Notes: generated by a model not told the origin, from the sequence alone. A DNA stretch of 64,000 nt from Bombyx mori (GCF_030269925.1 NC_085127.1:15259501-15323500), one strand, 5' to 3'. Shown: positions 12,476-24,101, numbered from the stretch's first letter. A program made the numbers and translations.

Positions 12476-15400
12476 AGTGAAGATTGAAGTTGCGCTGCAT
12501 TAAGACCGCGAGAACCAATGTCAGCCGGGTTCATATCTGTGGGAACGTAGTTCCATGAATTAGGATCAGAATTATTAGTGATCTCATTAATTCTATTGTA
12601 TACAAATTGTTTTAGTTTTAACTTGCATGTTTTGATCCAGCCCAGCACAATAGTTGAGTCACACCAAAAAAATGTTGAGTCAATGTTTAAACGTAATGAA
12701 TTTACTACCTTTTTTGTTAACCTTGTAGCGAGAAGGGCGCCGCAAAGCTCCAACCTTGGCATAGTCAGCCTTTGCTTCAATGGTGCCACTCTGCCCTTTG
12801 CAAGTATCAAATGTACTTGTACATTCCCAGTTTCAGACACTGAGCGTAGATATATACAAGCTGAATAGGCCTTAATGGAGGCATCAGAAAACGCGTGCAA
12901 TTCGACCTTAACATACGAATTGCATAACACTCTACGAGGGATTTCTATTTTTGTAATTTCTGGTAAGTATTTAATAAAGTCGTGCCATTGTGACTCAACA
13001 TCAGCAGGTAGCTGGTCATCCCATGTGATATTCTTAGCCCATAGTGTTTGTAATATGAGTTTTGCCTGTAACATGCAAGGATTAATTAAACCAAGTGGAT
13101 CAAACACTTGAGCAATTGTGGATAAAATTGTACGTTTATTTGTGTTAGGCTGATTTGATATTTTATTTACTGCAAATAATAATGTGTCCTTTTTACAGGC
13201 CCAGAGTAAACCTAATGTTTTTGTGTAATCATGTTTGTTTAAGTTTAATAACTCGTCTGTATTATTTTCGCTAACAATATCATCCAGGATAGACGGTTGA
13301 TTGGACAGCCATTTACGTAAATGAAAACGTGCGCCTTCTAACGTCTGAATGACGCCTTTACATATTTGTATTAAAGTTTTTTCATCATCATGCCCAGATA
13401 TATAATCATCTACATAAAAATCGTGTAAAATTGCTTCCCGAACATCCTCATTGGTGCATTCTTGTCCCAGCTGTACCAGACATCTAGTTGCTAAATACGG
13501 TGCTGATGCGGTCCCATATGTGACTGTGTTTAATTTATATTGTTTAATTGGCTGGCTGGGGTGTGATCGCCAAAATATTTGTTGCAAACATCGTTGTTTA
13601 TTGTTAACATAAATTTGTCTATACATTTTTTCTATATCTGACGTTACTACAAACTTATGCTGTCTAAATCGAATCAATATGCTAAGTAAATCATCTTGTA
13701 CAGTGGGCCCAATATGTTGAATATCATTGAATGATAAACCCGTGCTTGTTACAGCTGAACAATCAAAGACTGTACGTAATTTTGTAGTGAGGCTGTTTTC
13801 CCGCAAAACGCCATGATGAGGCATGAAGTATGAAATGCAGTCGTTTTGTATTGTTTCATTTTCTGACATGTGACCTAAAGCCAAATATTCTTCAAGAAAA
13901 TTTGTGTATTTTTCTTTGAACTCTGCGTTGCGTTTAAATTTACGTTCCAAAGATTGAAACCTAATTAGAGCTTGTTGTTTGGAATCCCCTAAAGATTCAG
14001 GTGATCCTTTTAATTGTTTTAGTTTTAACTTGCATGTTTTGATCCAGCCCAGCACAATAGTTGAGTCACACCAAAAAAATGTTGAGTCAATGTTTAAACG
14101 TAATGAATTTACTACCTTTTTTGTTAACCTTGTAGCGAGAAGGGCGCCGCAAAGCTCCAACCTTGGCATAGTCAGCCTTTGCTTCAATGGTGCCACTCTG
14201 CCCTTTGCAAGTATCAAATGTACTTGTACATTCCCAGTTTCAGACACTGAGCGTAGATATATACAAGCTGAATAGGCCTTAATGGAGGCATCAGAAAACG
14301 CGTGCAATTCGACCTTAACATACGAATTGCATAACACTCTACGAGGGATTTCTATTTTTGTAATTTCTGGTAAGTATTTAATAAAGTCGTGCCATTGTGA
14401 CTCAACATCAGCAGGTAGCTGGTCATCCCATGTGATATTCTTAGCCCATAGTGTTTGTAATATGAGTTTTGCCTGTAACATGCAAGGATTAATTAAACCA
14501 AGTGGATCAAACACTTGAGCAATTGTGGATAAAATTGTACGTTTATTTGTGTTAGGCTGATTTGATATTTTATTTACTGCAAATAATAATGTGTCCTTTT
14601 TACAGGCCCAGAGTAAACCTAATGTTTTTGTATAATCATGTTTGTTTAAGTTTAATAACTCGTCTGTATTATTTTCGCTAACAATATCATCCAGGATAGA
14701 CGGTTGATTGGACAGCCATTTACGTAAATGAAAACGTGCGCCTTCTAACGTCTGAATGACGCCTTTACATATTTGTATTAAAGTTTTTTCATCATCATGC
14801 CCAGATATATAATCATCTACATAAAAATCGTGTAAAATTGCTTCCCGAACATCCTCATTGGTGCATTCTTGTCCCAGCTGTACCAGACATCTAGTTGCTA
14901 AATACGGTGCTGATGCGGTCCCATATGTGACTGTGTTTAATTTATATTGTTTAATTGGCTGGCTGGGGTGTGATCGCCAAAATATTTGTTGCAAACATCG
15001 TTGTTTATTGTTAACATAAATTTGTCTATACATTTTTTCTATATCTGACGTTACTACAAACTTATGCTGTCTAAATCGAATCAATATGCTAAGTAAATCA
15101 TCTTGTACAGTGGGCCCAATATGTTGAATATCATTGAATGATAAACCCGTGCTTGTTACAGCTGAACAATCAAAGACTGTACGTAATTTTGTAGTGAGGC
15201 TGTTTTCCCGCAAAACGCCATGATGAGGCATGAAGTATGAAATGCAGTCGTTTTGTATTGTTTCATTTTCTGACATGTGACCTAAAGCCAAATATTCTTC
15301 AAGAAAATTTGTGTATTTTTCTTTGAACTCTGCGTTGCGTTTAAATTTACGTTCCAAAGATTGAAACCTAATTAGAGCTTGTTGTTTGGAATCCCCTAAA

Positions 15401-17502
15401 GATTCAGGTGATCCTTTTAATGGAATGGTAACAATAAATTTGCCATCTGGGTGGCGCTTTGTTGTTTGTGTAAATATTTGTTCACACTCACTCTCACCTT
15501 TAGTATGGATTTGTTGAGCAGAGGGAACTGATTCTAGTTCGAAAAATTTGTCTAACTTCTCATCAAGCTCATTGTTGTTTAGAAAATGGCAATGGACTGT
15601 ATTGTTGGTGTTAAATTTTGTGTTTGATCGTATAGAGCCGGTGACAAGCCACCCTAATGTTGTTTCAATCAGAGTTGGCTTGTTCTTTCCCAGGACAATA
15701 TGATTGTTTTGAAGGACATCCCAAAAGATGTCCGCCCCCAGCAACATCTGCACCTCAGACGGCGTGGAGAAGGTTGGATCCGCGAGGTGGATGCGAGAGG
15801 GAATGAAAAAGAAATTGCAATTAATTTGTGAAGTAGGTATCAACTGAGTGATATGTGGTACAACAAAACAATTGACGTCAGTTGTATAACCACTGCTTGT
15901 GAGTGACGATATGGTGACGTCACATCTTTTTGTAATTTTTGAGGACTGATTGTTCAACCCTTGTACTAGTAGTGAAGTAGAATAACTGCGTATTCCTAAT
16001 TTCGCTCGTAAAGTTTCTGTGACAAAACTAGATGTACTTCCATTGTCGAGTAGTACACGAACTTTATGTGTTTGACCATCACAGCCTTGTATATTGACCA
16101 TAGCAGTGGATAGAAGTACCTGACTGTGATGTGTGGATGAGAGTGTGACACCACTCGATTCCTTTTGAGTCTGTTCCTGCACAGTGGGCAAGACTACACA
16201 GCCCGCTGATGAAGTTGAAGCTTCCGGAACAGTGTTTTTATTGTGTAACAGAGTGTTGTGGCGCTGTGTGCACAGCTTACAGGAACTGAGCCTACAGCGC
16301 TGTTCATCATGACCTGCACGCAAACAGTTTGTGCATAGATTTAATTGTTTAACTCGGTCAAGACGCATCTCAATCGGCATTGATTTGAATTTCATACATT
16401 GGTAAATTGCATGATTATTCTTGCACACAGGACATCTAAACAGCGCTTGTTTTTGTGTTTGGTTAACTACAAACGTCTTTGGACGGTTGTGAGTAATATC
16501 GCTGTGTCTGCGTTGTGATGGTTGCTGTTTTGTATATGTTGATGATTCTTCCACTGTCTCTAGTAAGTCAGCACGATTTTTTAGAAATGTGTGAAAATCT
16601 TGTAACGTAGGTAATCTCGTTAAATTATTGCGTTTCTCTTCCCAGTCACGTAGTGTGCCTGGGTCTAACTTACCAGACACCATGTGTATTATGATAATGT
16701 CCCAGTGCTCTGTAGGTAGATTCAGTGTTTTTAAAGCTCTTAAATTTCGATTAACTGAATCTATTGTACTTCTTAAAGCCTTGGACGATTCTTGAACTAT
16801 TGTTGGTATGTTAAATATTGCTTGTATGTGATTATTGACCAAAATTCGATCGTTATTATATCGATCGCATAACAGATCCCATGCGATGTCATAATTTTCA
16901 GCGGAGAACTCTAGGGATTTAATAATATATGAAGCGCTCTCTTTTAATGTATTTCGTAAGTAGTGAAACTTATGGATTTTGGGAATGGTTGTGTTGTCGT
17001 GTATAAGGGATTTGTAAGTGTCGTGATATTCTAGCCATTCCTGATAGCGTCCAGAAAAGATCGGCAAATTTATAGTAGGTAATTTAATGTTTGGCCTACC
17101 AGACGGTCCAGTGTTAATATTAGAACCCGTCACCGACCCGGCATCCTGATCCGCAGAGGCAGCGCTGAGCATCTTCTGCGCAAAAGCCACGCAGCCGAAG
17201 TAGCTGTTCTCGAAAATCTCTCTTTCCTTGTGTTCATCATCTGAAATTTCCACAAGACTTTCTAAATCAGTCTGAACTGAATCGAACTCATTGTATAAAT
17301 CTAGAATTTTATCTAAGCGAGCCTTTAATTCAAAAGCTTGTACCTCATTGACCCTTTTACTAGGCAAAAGTGAATCTATATATGTTTTAAATATGGTAAG
17401 CTTCGCCTTATGGCTAGATCTAGTTTTCTTTAATGATTTAATATCCATCGTGCAAATAAATAAGCAAATGACACCAACCGAAATCAATTTCAAATTTTTC
17501 AA
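12406..17502 (-). CDS. BEL/Pao gag-protease-RT-RNase H polyprotein with duplicated RT/RNase H
   Basis: A 1,698-residue open frame. The natural start is probably the Met at residue 19 (17,448), because BEL gag proteins begin close to that point. Gag occupies about residues 19-340. Cys/His zinc-binding clusters follow at about 354-420. An aspartic protease motif (LLDNGSTSSF) sits near 482. Reverse transcriptase with YVDD near 892 and RNase H with HAFSDAS near 1068 then appear twice: the same 469-residue segment repeats, giving a second YVDD near 1361 and a second HAFSDAS near 1537. Without the extra copy the frame would be about 1,229 residues. The frame stays open through the duplication and ends out of phase with the integrase frame at 12,475. 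A functional polyprotein is unlikely. Annotated as a structurally rearranged retrotransposon gene. Confidence 0.9.
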   Translation of the reverse strand: MKNLKLISVGVICLFICTMDIKSLKKTRSSHKAKLTIFKTYIDSLLPSKRVNEVQAFELKARLDKILDLYNEFDSVQTDLESLVEISDDEHKEREIFENSYFGCVAFAQKMLSAASADQDAGSVTGSNINTGPSGRPNIKLPTINLPIFSGRYQEWLEYHDTYKSLIHDNTTIPKIHKFHYLRNTLKESASYIIKSLEFSAENYDIAWDLLCDRYNNDRILVNNHIQAIFNIPTIVQESSKALRSTIDSVNRNLRALKTLNLPTEHWDIIIIHMVSGKLDPGTLRDWEEKRNNLTRLPTLQDFHTFLKNRADLLETVEESSTYTKQQPSQRRHSDITHNRPKTFVVNQTQKQALFRCPVCKNNHAIYQCMKFKSMPIEMRLDRVKQLNLCTNCLRAGHDEQRCRLSSCKLCTQRHNTLLHNKNTVPEASTSSAGCVVLPTVQEQTQKESSGVTLSSTHHSQVLLSTAMVNIQGCDGQTHKVRVLLDNGSTSSFVTETLRAKLGIRSYSTSLLVQGLNNQSSKITKRCDVTISSLTSSGYTTDVNCFVVPHITQLIPTSQINCNFFFIPSRIHLADPTFSTPSEVQMLLGADIFWDVLQNNHIVLGKNKPTLIETTLGWLVTGSIRSNTKFNTNNTVHCHFLNNNELDEKLDKFFELESVPSAQQIHTKGESECEQIFTQTTKRHPDGKFIVTIPLKGSPESLGDSKQQALIRFQSLERKFKRNAEFKEKYTNFLEEYLALGHMSENETIQNDCISYFMPHHGVLRENSLTTKLRTVFDCSAVTSTGLSFNDIQHIGPTVQDDLLSILIRFRQHKFVVTSDIEKMYRQIYVNNKQRCLQQIFWRSHPSQPIKQYKLNTVTYGTASAPYLATRCLVQLGQECTNEDVREAILHDFYVDDYISGHDDEKTLIQICKGVIQTLEGARFHLRKWLSNQPSILDDIVSENNTDELLNLNKHDYTKTLGLLWACKKDTLLFAVNKISNQPNTNKRTILSTIAQVFDPLGLINPCMLQAKLILQTLWAKNITWDDQLPADVESQWHDFIKYLPEITKIEIPRRVLCNSYVKVELHAFSDASIKAYSACIYLRSVSETGNVQVHLILAKGRVAPLKQRLTMPRLELCGALLATRLTKKVVNSLRLNIDSTFFWCDSTIVLGWIKTCKLKLKQLKGSPESLGDSKQQALIRFQSLERKFKRNAEFKEKYTNFLEEYLALGHMSENETIQNDCISYFMPHHGVLRENSLTTKLRTVFDCSAVTSTGLSFNDIQHIGPTVQDDLLSILIRFRQHKFVVTSDIEKMYRQIYVNNKQRCLQQIFWRSHPSQPIKQYKLNTVTYGTASAPYLATRCLVQLGQECTNEDVREAILHDFYVDDYISGHDDEKTLIQICKGVIQTLEGARFHLRKWLSNQPSILDDIVSENNTDELLNLNKHDYTKTLGLLWACKKDTLLFAVNKISNQPNTNKRTILSTIAQVFDPLGLINPCMLQAKLILQTLWAKNITWDDQLPADVESQWHDFIKYLPEITKIEIPRRVLCNSYVKVELHAFSDASIKAYSACIYLRSVSETGNVQVHLILAKGRVAPLKQRLTMPRLELCGALLATRLTKKVVNSLRLNIDSTFFWCDSTIVLGWIKTCKLKLKQFVYNRINEITNNSDPNSWNYVPTDMNPADIGSRGLNAAQLQSSLCGGEVRTSYIKQMCSGPHSHKM
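12605..14012 (-). repeat. tandem duplication unit, copy nearer integrase
   Basis: One of two 1,407-bp direct repeats covering reverse transcriptase and RNase H. The junction sequence AAT is shared at 12,605-12,607, 14,012-14,014 and 15,419-15,421, so the exact boundary can slide by three bases. By eye the only mismatch to the other copy is 13,225 (G) against 14,632 (A), which is synonymous (Tyr). Because 1,407 is a multiple of three, the frame is preserved. Confidence 0.93.
14013..15420 (-). repeat. tandem duplication unit, copy nearer gag
   Basis: The partner of 12,605-14,012, in direct orientation and adjacent to it. It joins normally to protease at its upstream side. At its other side the sequence jumps back to the start of the duplicated segment. 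Confidence 0.93.
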
Positions 17503-17898
17503 CTGAAAGCAATTAATAATTAGAAATAATTAGCGTGAGAGAAAAAAGGGAAGAATACAAAACAATACTTAAAGCAGAGAAGTTGCGACAGAAGCAATGC
17601 GAAGCAGAAAGGACAGGCGCGACTGCAGCTAGCCACGCGGCCGCGCGGCGTGGTCTAGCGTCGGATCGCTGGAATTTATAAAATCAAAATGATTTGCACT
17701 GTATTCGTAAAAACTGGCACAACACAGCAATATTTCTTGATTTGTTGTAGTCTTGTCTTGAATTTGTATGATTCACGCCGACGCGCCGCGAAGCAATCCG
17801 TGTCTCGATGTTTCTCGAATGACCTCGCCAATGTCGATATACTCCTTTGTTCCGTTTTGTCTTGAAACGATGTTCAAAGTTGTATCCGGCTCGAATCT
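17503..17898 (-). other. BEL/Pao 5' leader
   Basis: Non-coding sequence between the 5' LTR and gag. On the minus strand the LTR end is followed by a GATTCGAGCCGG stretch, where a tRNA primer site would be expected. I cannot assign the tRNA. Confidence 0.6.
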
Positions 17899-18116
17899 TG
17901 GTAACGAGGCTTCTTGATGTAACACACGGCAGCAACTTGTGATGGCCGCGCGTGTTTTCTTGAATCACGGAGGCTCCTTTGTAATGGACGCGCCAACAAA
18001 AATTGTGTGCAGCGGGCGCGCGCGATCGCACGGCCGGTCGCTGGCGGAATGGGATGGCTGCGGCGCGCGCGCGTCCCGCAGCACGTAGAGGGGGGGCACC
18101 GCTTCGTTCGTTAACA
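17899..18116 (-). repeat. BEL/Pao 5' LTR
   Basis: 218 bp, the upstream LTR of the minus-strand element, which should carry its promoter. It is paired with 10,605-10,822. One of the five differences is at its inner terminal trinucleotide (TGG against TGT on the plus strand). Confidence 0.93.
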
Positions 18117-18140
18117 ACTACTATATATGTACATACATAT

Positions 18141-18407
18141 CTACTGGTGGTAGGACCTCTTATTATTGGTGGAGGGACCTATTGTGAGTCCGCACGGCTA
18201 GGTACCACCACCCTGCCTATTTCTGCCGTGAAGCAGTAATGCGTTTCGGTTTGAAGGGTGGGGCAACCGTTGTAACTATACTGAGACCTTACAACTTATA
18301 TATCAAGGTGGGTGGTGAATTTACGTTGTAGATGTGTATGGACTTCAGTAACCATTAAACATCAGGTGAGCTGTGAACTCGTTCACACATATAAGCAATA
18401 AAAAAAC
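18141..18407 (+). repeat. Bm1-type SINE, 3' part, plus
   Basis: Starts at the CTGGTGGTAGGACCTC segment and runs to AGCAATAAAAAA, 24 bp beyond the BEL/Pao element. A short direct duplication near 18,150-18,180 repeats the GGTGG...GGACCT segment. Confidence 0.87.
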
Positions 18408-19157
18408 AATGTAGAGAGAACACAGATTTCAGCTGACAGACAGATAGAGGCCAAGAAAATTATGTATTATTTTAGAGAAAAAAATTAAAAAATATATCTT
18501 ACATTATTCTATGAGTTTTTCATGTTGCAATCATTCGTTGAATAAGGTTGAAATCAACTAACCGAATATCAAGTTTAACCTCAGCGAGCGGTATAAGCCG
18601 CGTCCCTAAATATTATCTTAAGCTTATATAGTCATCGCCTACAATATTAATTTCAGAATGTCATTAAACACGCACAATAAGCTAATGAAATTCCTATTGG
18701 TTATCAAAATATGCTATGTTGACCATGCTCATTAGAAAATACATTAACAAACATATAGGACTTAAGAATTTCAAAGCTTAGTTATCTACGTACTCATTAC
18801 ACATATAAGATTTAAGACATGACGCATCACAAAGACCTAGTGACCCCGTGCGTACACAGGCACGCACACAGCACCAGTACTACAGGACACGAGGCGGACC
18901 ACAGTACGTAGTGTAGCGGACCGTGATTCTTGCGATGGCCACTCTCTCCCCTCCCCTACGGTGGAATCCTCTCCCCAACGGTCACTATATTTGTTTCTAC
19001 TTCGAGTGATCAAAGCTGCCTGTTTCTCTGGTTCATATTTTATCAAATTGTATAACATTACAATTACAACAAGTCTCTTCAAGTAGATAAGCATGTCCTG
19101 CTTCCATATTCTCGGAACTCTTCAAAACTGCCTGTGCTATCGACAATACTATTTAGA
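18408..19157. other. no gene recognised
   Basis: AT-rich apart from about 18,840-18,980. No exon or recognisable element. Confidence 0.4.
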
Positions 19158-19252
19158 TCTCATGTTCCAAGATAGACAGTAGCATTCACTTTGTGTTTCC
19201 CATGGACTCCAATAACCATTTAGTAAGCATTAGAATCGTGAGCTTATCTACC
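19158..19252 (+). repeat. degenerate Bm1-type SINE tail
   Basis: A diverged match to the 3' part of the SINE, recognisable from CCCATGGACTCCAATAACCATTTA and the following GTGAGCTTATCTACC. Confidence 0.5.
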
Positions 19253-20335
19253 AAAAAACCTCATTCTGTAGTCTCATTATAAGAGTAGAGTTACATAAGT
19301 TGTAACGTACAGACATATGCATGTAAGGAAGGAATGAGAGGGTAAGGGTTGCGAGGTGCGGAGAGGGTGCGCCGTGATTTACATGCGGATACCGATTGAC
19401 CTCGATCAGAATGGATCGCCGCCAAAACTGTTGAGAGCAGCTGTGCACCGCGACACGACGGACACCTCCTGCCAGGCTACAGACCATGTCTCATTCGACA
19501 ATCAACGTTTACATTTTGTACAAACCTTTTAATACTGATTTTCTTACCTCGCTGAATTGGCTTAGCGGGGACTATGTAGACCCAGGCTAGGACTTATTGT
19601 TAGTAACTTATCTGGGTGAATGAACTCATGCAACTACTAATGAGAAATGATTATCGGATCCTTAATTAAAAGTCCGCTCACTTCGGAAGATGACGTAGAG
19701 TTTCAATTGAATCAAAATCACCGTCGTCCTTGCTTGGTCGGTAAACTCGCGGAGCTTACACCGCGTCCCTAATACGAGGACTAGTTGTTTATTACGTTCA
19801 GCTCCAAAAGTCTTTGCTTTAGACATATCGTAGTCAATACTTGCATCGTTGCCTTGAAAAGTAATTCAGCTATGGGTGTCCCGCAACTACGTGTCTGTTT
19901 TTAAATATACGCGATATTGTCTGCTTGTATTGGCTGTAAAAACTCATAATAGTAAGATTAAAGAACAACGAAAAATTAAATTTGGCAATCTCCATCGTCG
20001 ACACAACCCATTGTACATATTTACATACCTACTCTTTGTACAATACACTTTCCGAGATCCTTTTATTGAAACAGTGCGTCCTATTACATAATACATTTAG
20101 AATTATATTTGTGAGTAGAATGCGTGTTGTGTTCAAGGCAATGCGTCCCACGATCATTATCAGAGTGTAATGGAGCTGTCATGCCGTACAACACGACGTG
20201 AAACAAAATACCAGACGCCAAAGTCTCTCAGACGACAGATCATGTTATAAACGTAATAAATTTATTATATACGACTATACGCACGACCTTGTTATAGAGA
20301 AGCTCAGTCGAAGAAAATATAAGTATACGACTATA
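19253..20335. other. no gene recognised
   Basis: Only short chance frames, with no repeat or exon I can support. It ends at the TA target of the maT-like element. Confidence 0.4.
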
Positions 20336-21645
20336 CTTAGTCTGGCCATAAATACTGTTACAATTAAAAATAAACAAAATATTACATTTGAATTTGGAAT
20401 CTGTCATTTTTATATGATTGCTCATTGAGTTTTCTCATTTTGGCGCTAATACATTGTACAATATTTGCGATATTAAAATGGAGTAGGGTGATAAAGAAAA
20501 CCGAATCGCTGTGATTGCATTACACAAAGTAGGTATAGAGCCAAATGCAATTTTCAAAACTCTCCATACGCTTGGTATTAGTAAAATGTTTGGGTACCGG
20601 GCTATTAATAGGTGCAATGAGACCTCCTCTGTTTGTGACAGAAAAAGATCTGGCCGTCCACGTAGTGTTCGTACGAAAAAGGTGGTCAAAGCAGTAAGGG
20701 AAAGAATTCGAAGAAATCCTGTCCGAAAGCAAAATATTTTATCTCGAGAGATGAAGATAGCACCTAGAACCATGTCGCGTATTTTAAAAGGTGACTTAGG
20801 ACTTGCAGCCTATAAGAGACGTACTGGTCATTTCTTAACTGATAATTTAAAAGAGAATAGGGTGGTAAAATCGAAACAACTACTGAAGCGGTACGCAAAG
20901 GGAGGTCATAGAAAAAAATTGTTTACGGATGAGAAAATTTTTACAATTGAGCAACATTTGAACAAAAAAAATGACCGTATTTACGCTCAAAGCTCTAAAG
21001 AAGCGTCCCAATTAGTCGACAGAGTGCAGCATGGGCACTATCCGACTTCAGTGATGGTTTGGTGGGGTATTAGCTATGAAAGAGTGACTGGGCCATACTT
21101 TTGTGAAAAAGGTATCAAAACATCGGCACAAGTATATCAAGATACCATTCTTGAGAAGATAGTGAAGCCCCTTAACAACACCATGTTCAATAATCAAGAA
21201 TGGTCTTTCCAGCAAGACTCTGCGCTAGGTGATAAAGCTCGGTCTGCGCAGTCTTGGTTGGAAACGAACGTTTCGGACTTCATCAGAGCTGAAGACTGGC
21301 CGTCGTCTAGTCCCGATCTTAATCCGTTGGATTATGATTTATGGTCAGTTTTAGAGAGTACGGCTTGCTCTAAACGCCATGATAATTTAGAGTTCCTAAA
21401 ACAATCTGTACGATTGGCAGTGAAAAATGTTCCCATGGAAAGAGTGCGTGCTTCTATTGATAATTATTATTGGCCTCAACGTTTAAAGGACTGTATTGCA
21501 GCCAATGGAGACCACTTCGAATAACCATTTTATACCTTAAATTGTTTTATATTTATGTATTAAACTAACACACTGTAAAACTAATAAATGTTATTTGCAA
21601 TAGATTTTTTTTTTCTTTTGTCTCAGTATTTATGGCAAGACTAGG
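20336..21645 (+). mobile_element. maT-like (DD37D) mariner-type transposon, copy 1
   Basis: About 1,310 bp, flanked by the TA dinucleotides expected of Tc1/mariner insertion (20,334-20,335 and 21,646-21,647). The terminal inverted repeats are about 28 bp: the left begins CTTAGTCTGGCCATAAATAC, and the right, read inwards, begins CCTAGTCTTGCCATAAATAC. A near-complete transposase frame fills the centre. The copy is well preserved but has an early stop in the transposase. Confidence 0.92.
20478..21524 (+). pseudogene. DD37D transposase, stop at third codon
   Basis: Cut-and-paste transposase of the Tc1/mariner superfamily. A paired helix-turn-helix DNA-binding region lies in the first 110 residues, with a basic SGRPRS hook. 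The catalytic acids are D in FTDEKIF, D in FQQDSA and D in SPDLNPLDY. There are 37 residues between the last two, which is the maT signature as I know it. The expected ATG is at 20,478, but the third codon is TAG (20,484-20,486). The long open frame is therefore only available from an internal GTG at 20,511 or a later Met. The usual AHKA-type motif after QQDSA reads LGDKA. It is probably inactive, although nearly all of the protein is intact. It ends in GDHFE before TAA. Confidence 0.88.
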
Positions 21646-23655
21646 TACATATACTTAGTATACTACGGGGCTATAGGTGTTTTGAAAACATTACGATACG
21701 GTCGGCCTCTTGTATGAAGCGCACACGATACGCTGCACGACTGTGTGACTTCAACAGCGTTCGAAGTCATTCAAAATATAATTGCATTACTTCAACCAAG
21801 TTAAGTAATCCTTCTCTATCTCAACACATTTTGAACGTCATGCTCGATGTTGGACCTAAATACATATGTATGTAGGATTATTAATTACAAAGCTCCTCCT
21901 TGTGTGTATAAAAGGTACATATATTCATAGTATTTTCTAGCATTTACTATACTGGTACCATAAGACTTACACCTTGTATATATAAGTTCCCTAAAAGTGA
22001 AAAACTATGTCTATATATTAGAGTTACGTTGATTAAAAAGCTCAAATTTTTTATAACTTTCTTCCGCCGTGGACTGTATTGGTTGAAACTAAGACCTACT
22101 TACGCCTTTACTTGATCCAACCTGCTGACCTGATGATGAGTGATAAGTGCTCCGTCTAAAAGCTGCCATCGCTACCAACTCATTATCACATCACGCTCAA
22201 TGACTTCAAGTACATCAATTTTATTTTTGAAAGTGTTAGAAATAAAAAAAAACATTATTTAAAAATTATACAATCAATGTGAGCTATCTATTTCGCTTAC
22301 ATATTGTTGTAGCTACAATTACTTGCGGAGAACGGCTGTAATAAAGTTCGGTATGCCGATTATTTAAGTCTTTCGGAGGATATAAACCGGATAATGTCGA
22401 AAGTGAGCTGCGGAGAGAACACTGACTCCGACACGACTCCGACACGACTCCGCACGGACTCAAGTCGCTTTAATTGTCGATACTAAAATATGGACGGCTG
22501 ATTCTTTTCGGATCCGGGAAATCGAAGCGGGAGTACGGAAATTTATGAAACCAAATTCGATTAGGAAAATAATTTTTCCCTTACTTGTGGGCACATACTC
22601 GGCTGTGGCATGGAATACCAAAAAATGCTACTGATCTTATTATGAAAGAAGTCTCGGGACAATCACTAATGCTGACATCGCTCGGCACTAGATACCACTT
22701 CCTTATAACATTATTATTTCCTCCCTCGTTGTACATCTCCAAAAAGGACACGTTTCGTACAAAATAAACGAAGACAATTTGTATTGTTAGAAGTGCGAGG
22801 TGTCGCGGAGATGTGCCCCTCCCCGCGCCCCGTGCCCCGCGCCCCGTGCCCCGCGCCCCGCGTCCCGCCTAGTCCCGTCGATACGTAATACATTACGTGC
22901 GTTATACCATATTTCATATCGGCGAATACACGCCTTTATGTCGCAGATACCATATTTTCTACGAGAGATTTATGTCGGGAAGCCGGCGCGGCGGAGCAGC
23001 AGGAGGAAGCGAGAGGGTGACACCTCACGAGCTTTGTCAAATTAATTTCTGCGAAAATTATTGTCATCATAATAAGCCTATACGGGAATATCGTGAATAA
23101 TTGACGCTAGTCATGTACCCTTCATTACATTTCGTGATATTCTAAGAAATGTGTTCAGACGCGTGTGTAAGTCGGGCGACTTACGTACCCACGACACGTG
23201 TCGGATGTGAGAACAGCGTAAATATTAAGAAGCAAGTCTCCCTTCAAATATGAAGTTAAAAACGATGTCAACATTTGAGCGTGAATTGAACACTGATGTT
23301 TGTCTGGAGTACGTAATGGCTGATAATTATTCTTTTGGGCTCAAAGTATCGAGGCGGAGATACCCAGCCCTGGAGCTCCCAGCCACGACACAAGTGAGCC
23401 CCCGCGGCGCCGGTGCAGGATGCCGTGCTGTGCTATTTTCCCAAAACCAGTATTGATGCTTCGAAAATATTTTCAAAAATAACATCACTATGTAATGTAA
23501 ACATTTATTGGCGCCCCCTGGAAATAATATCGTGCCGTATGTCGTGGCGGCAGACAGCATGCCGTCAGCGGTGCCATGCGGGGGAGACGGCACCGCTCTC
23601 GACGTCTGTCCGTGTGCGTGCGCACACCAACAGTGCGACGCGTGTACTGCGGGTA
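21646..23655. other. no gene; short GC-rich repeats
   Basis: Contains a threefold CCGACACGACTC repeat (about 22,424-22,456) and a CCCCGCGCCCCGTG-type repeat (about 22,813-22,868). Overlapping frames at 22,700-23,100 and 23,250-23,740 lie in GC-rich DNA and show no domain. Confidence 0.45.
22813..22868. repeat. GC-rich simple repeat
   Basis: About four alternations of CCCCGCG and CCCCGTG. It produces spurious Pro/Arg/Ala-rich frames on both strands. Confidence 0.7.
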
Positions 23656-24101
23656 GCTTCGTCGTGGCCTAAAGGATAAGACGTCCAGGTGCATTCGTAT
23701 CGAGCGATGCACCGGTGTTCGAATCTCGCTGGCGGGTACCAATTTTTCTAATGAAATACGTACTCAACAAATGTTCACGATTGACTTCCACGGTGAAGGA
23801 ATAACATCGTGCAATAAAAATCAAACTCGCAAAATTATAATTTGCGTAATTACTGGTGGTAGGATCTCTTGTGAGACCGCACGGGTAGGTACCACCGCCC
23901 CGCCTATTTCTGCCGTGAAGCAGTAATGCGTTTCGGTTTGAAGGGTGGGGCAGCCGTTGTGACTATACTGAGACCTTAGAACTATATCTCAAAGTGTGTG
24001 GCGCATTTACGTTGTAGATGTCTATGGGCTCCAGTAACCACTTAACACCAAGTGGGCTGCGAGCTCGTCCACACATCTAAGCAATAAAAAAATAAAAATA
24101 A
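23656..24101 (+). repeat. Bm1-type SINE, full length, plus
   Basis: The tRNA-like head (TGGCCTAAAGGATAAGACG and GTTCGAATC) is followed by the complete body and an A-rich tail after AGCAATAAA. It is a well-preserved copy. Confidence 0.92.

Larger units (their letters stand above)
10605..18116 (-). mobile_element. BEL/Pao LTR retrotransposon, minus strand
   Basis: A 7,512-bp element with two 218-bp LTRs (10,605-10,822 and 17,899-18,116), flanked by a 5-bp target duplication ACTAC (10,600-10,604 and 18,117-18,121). The outer termini are TGTTAACGA and TCGTTAACA. The coding order on the minus strand is gag, protease, reverse transcriptase, RNase H, integrase, as expected for BEL/Pao. Two features are unusual. 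A 1,407-bp in-frame tandem duplication doubles the RT/RNase H region, and a frame break separates the integrase frame from the rest. The LTRs differ at five positions by my reading (about 2.3%), so the insertion is not very recent. Confidence 0.93.
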
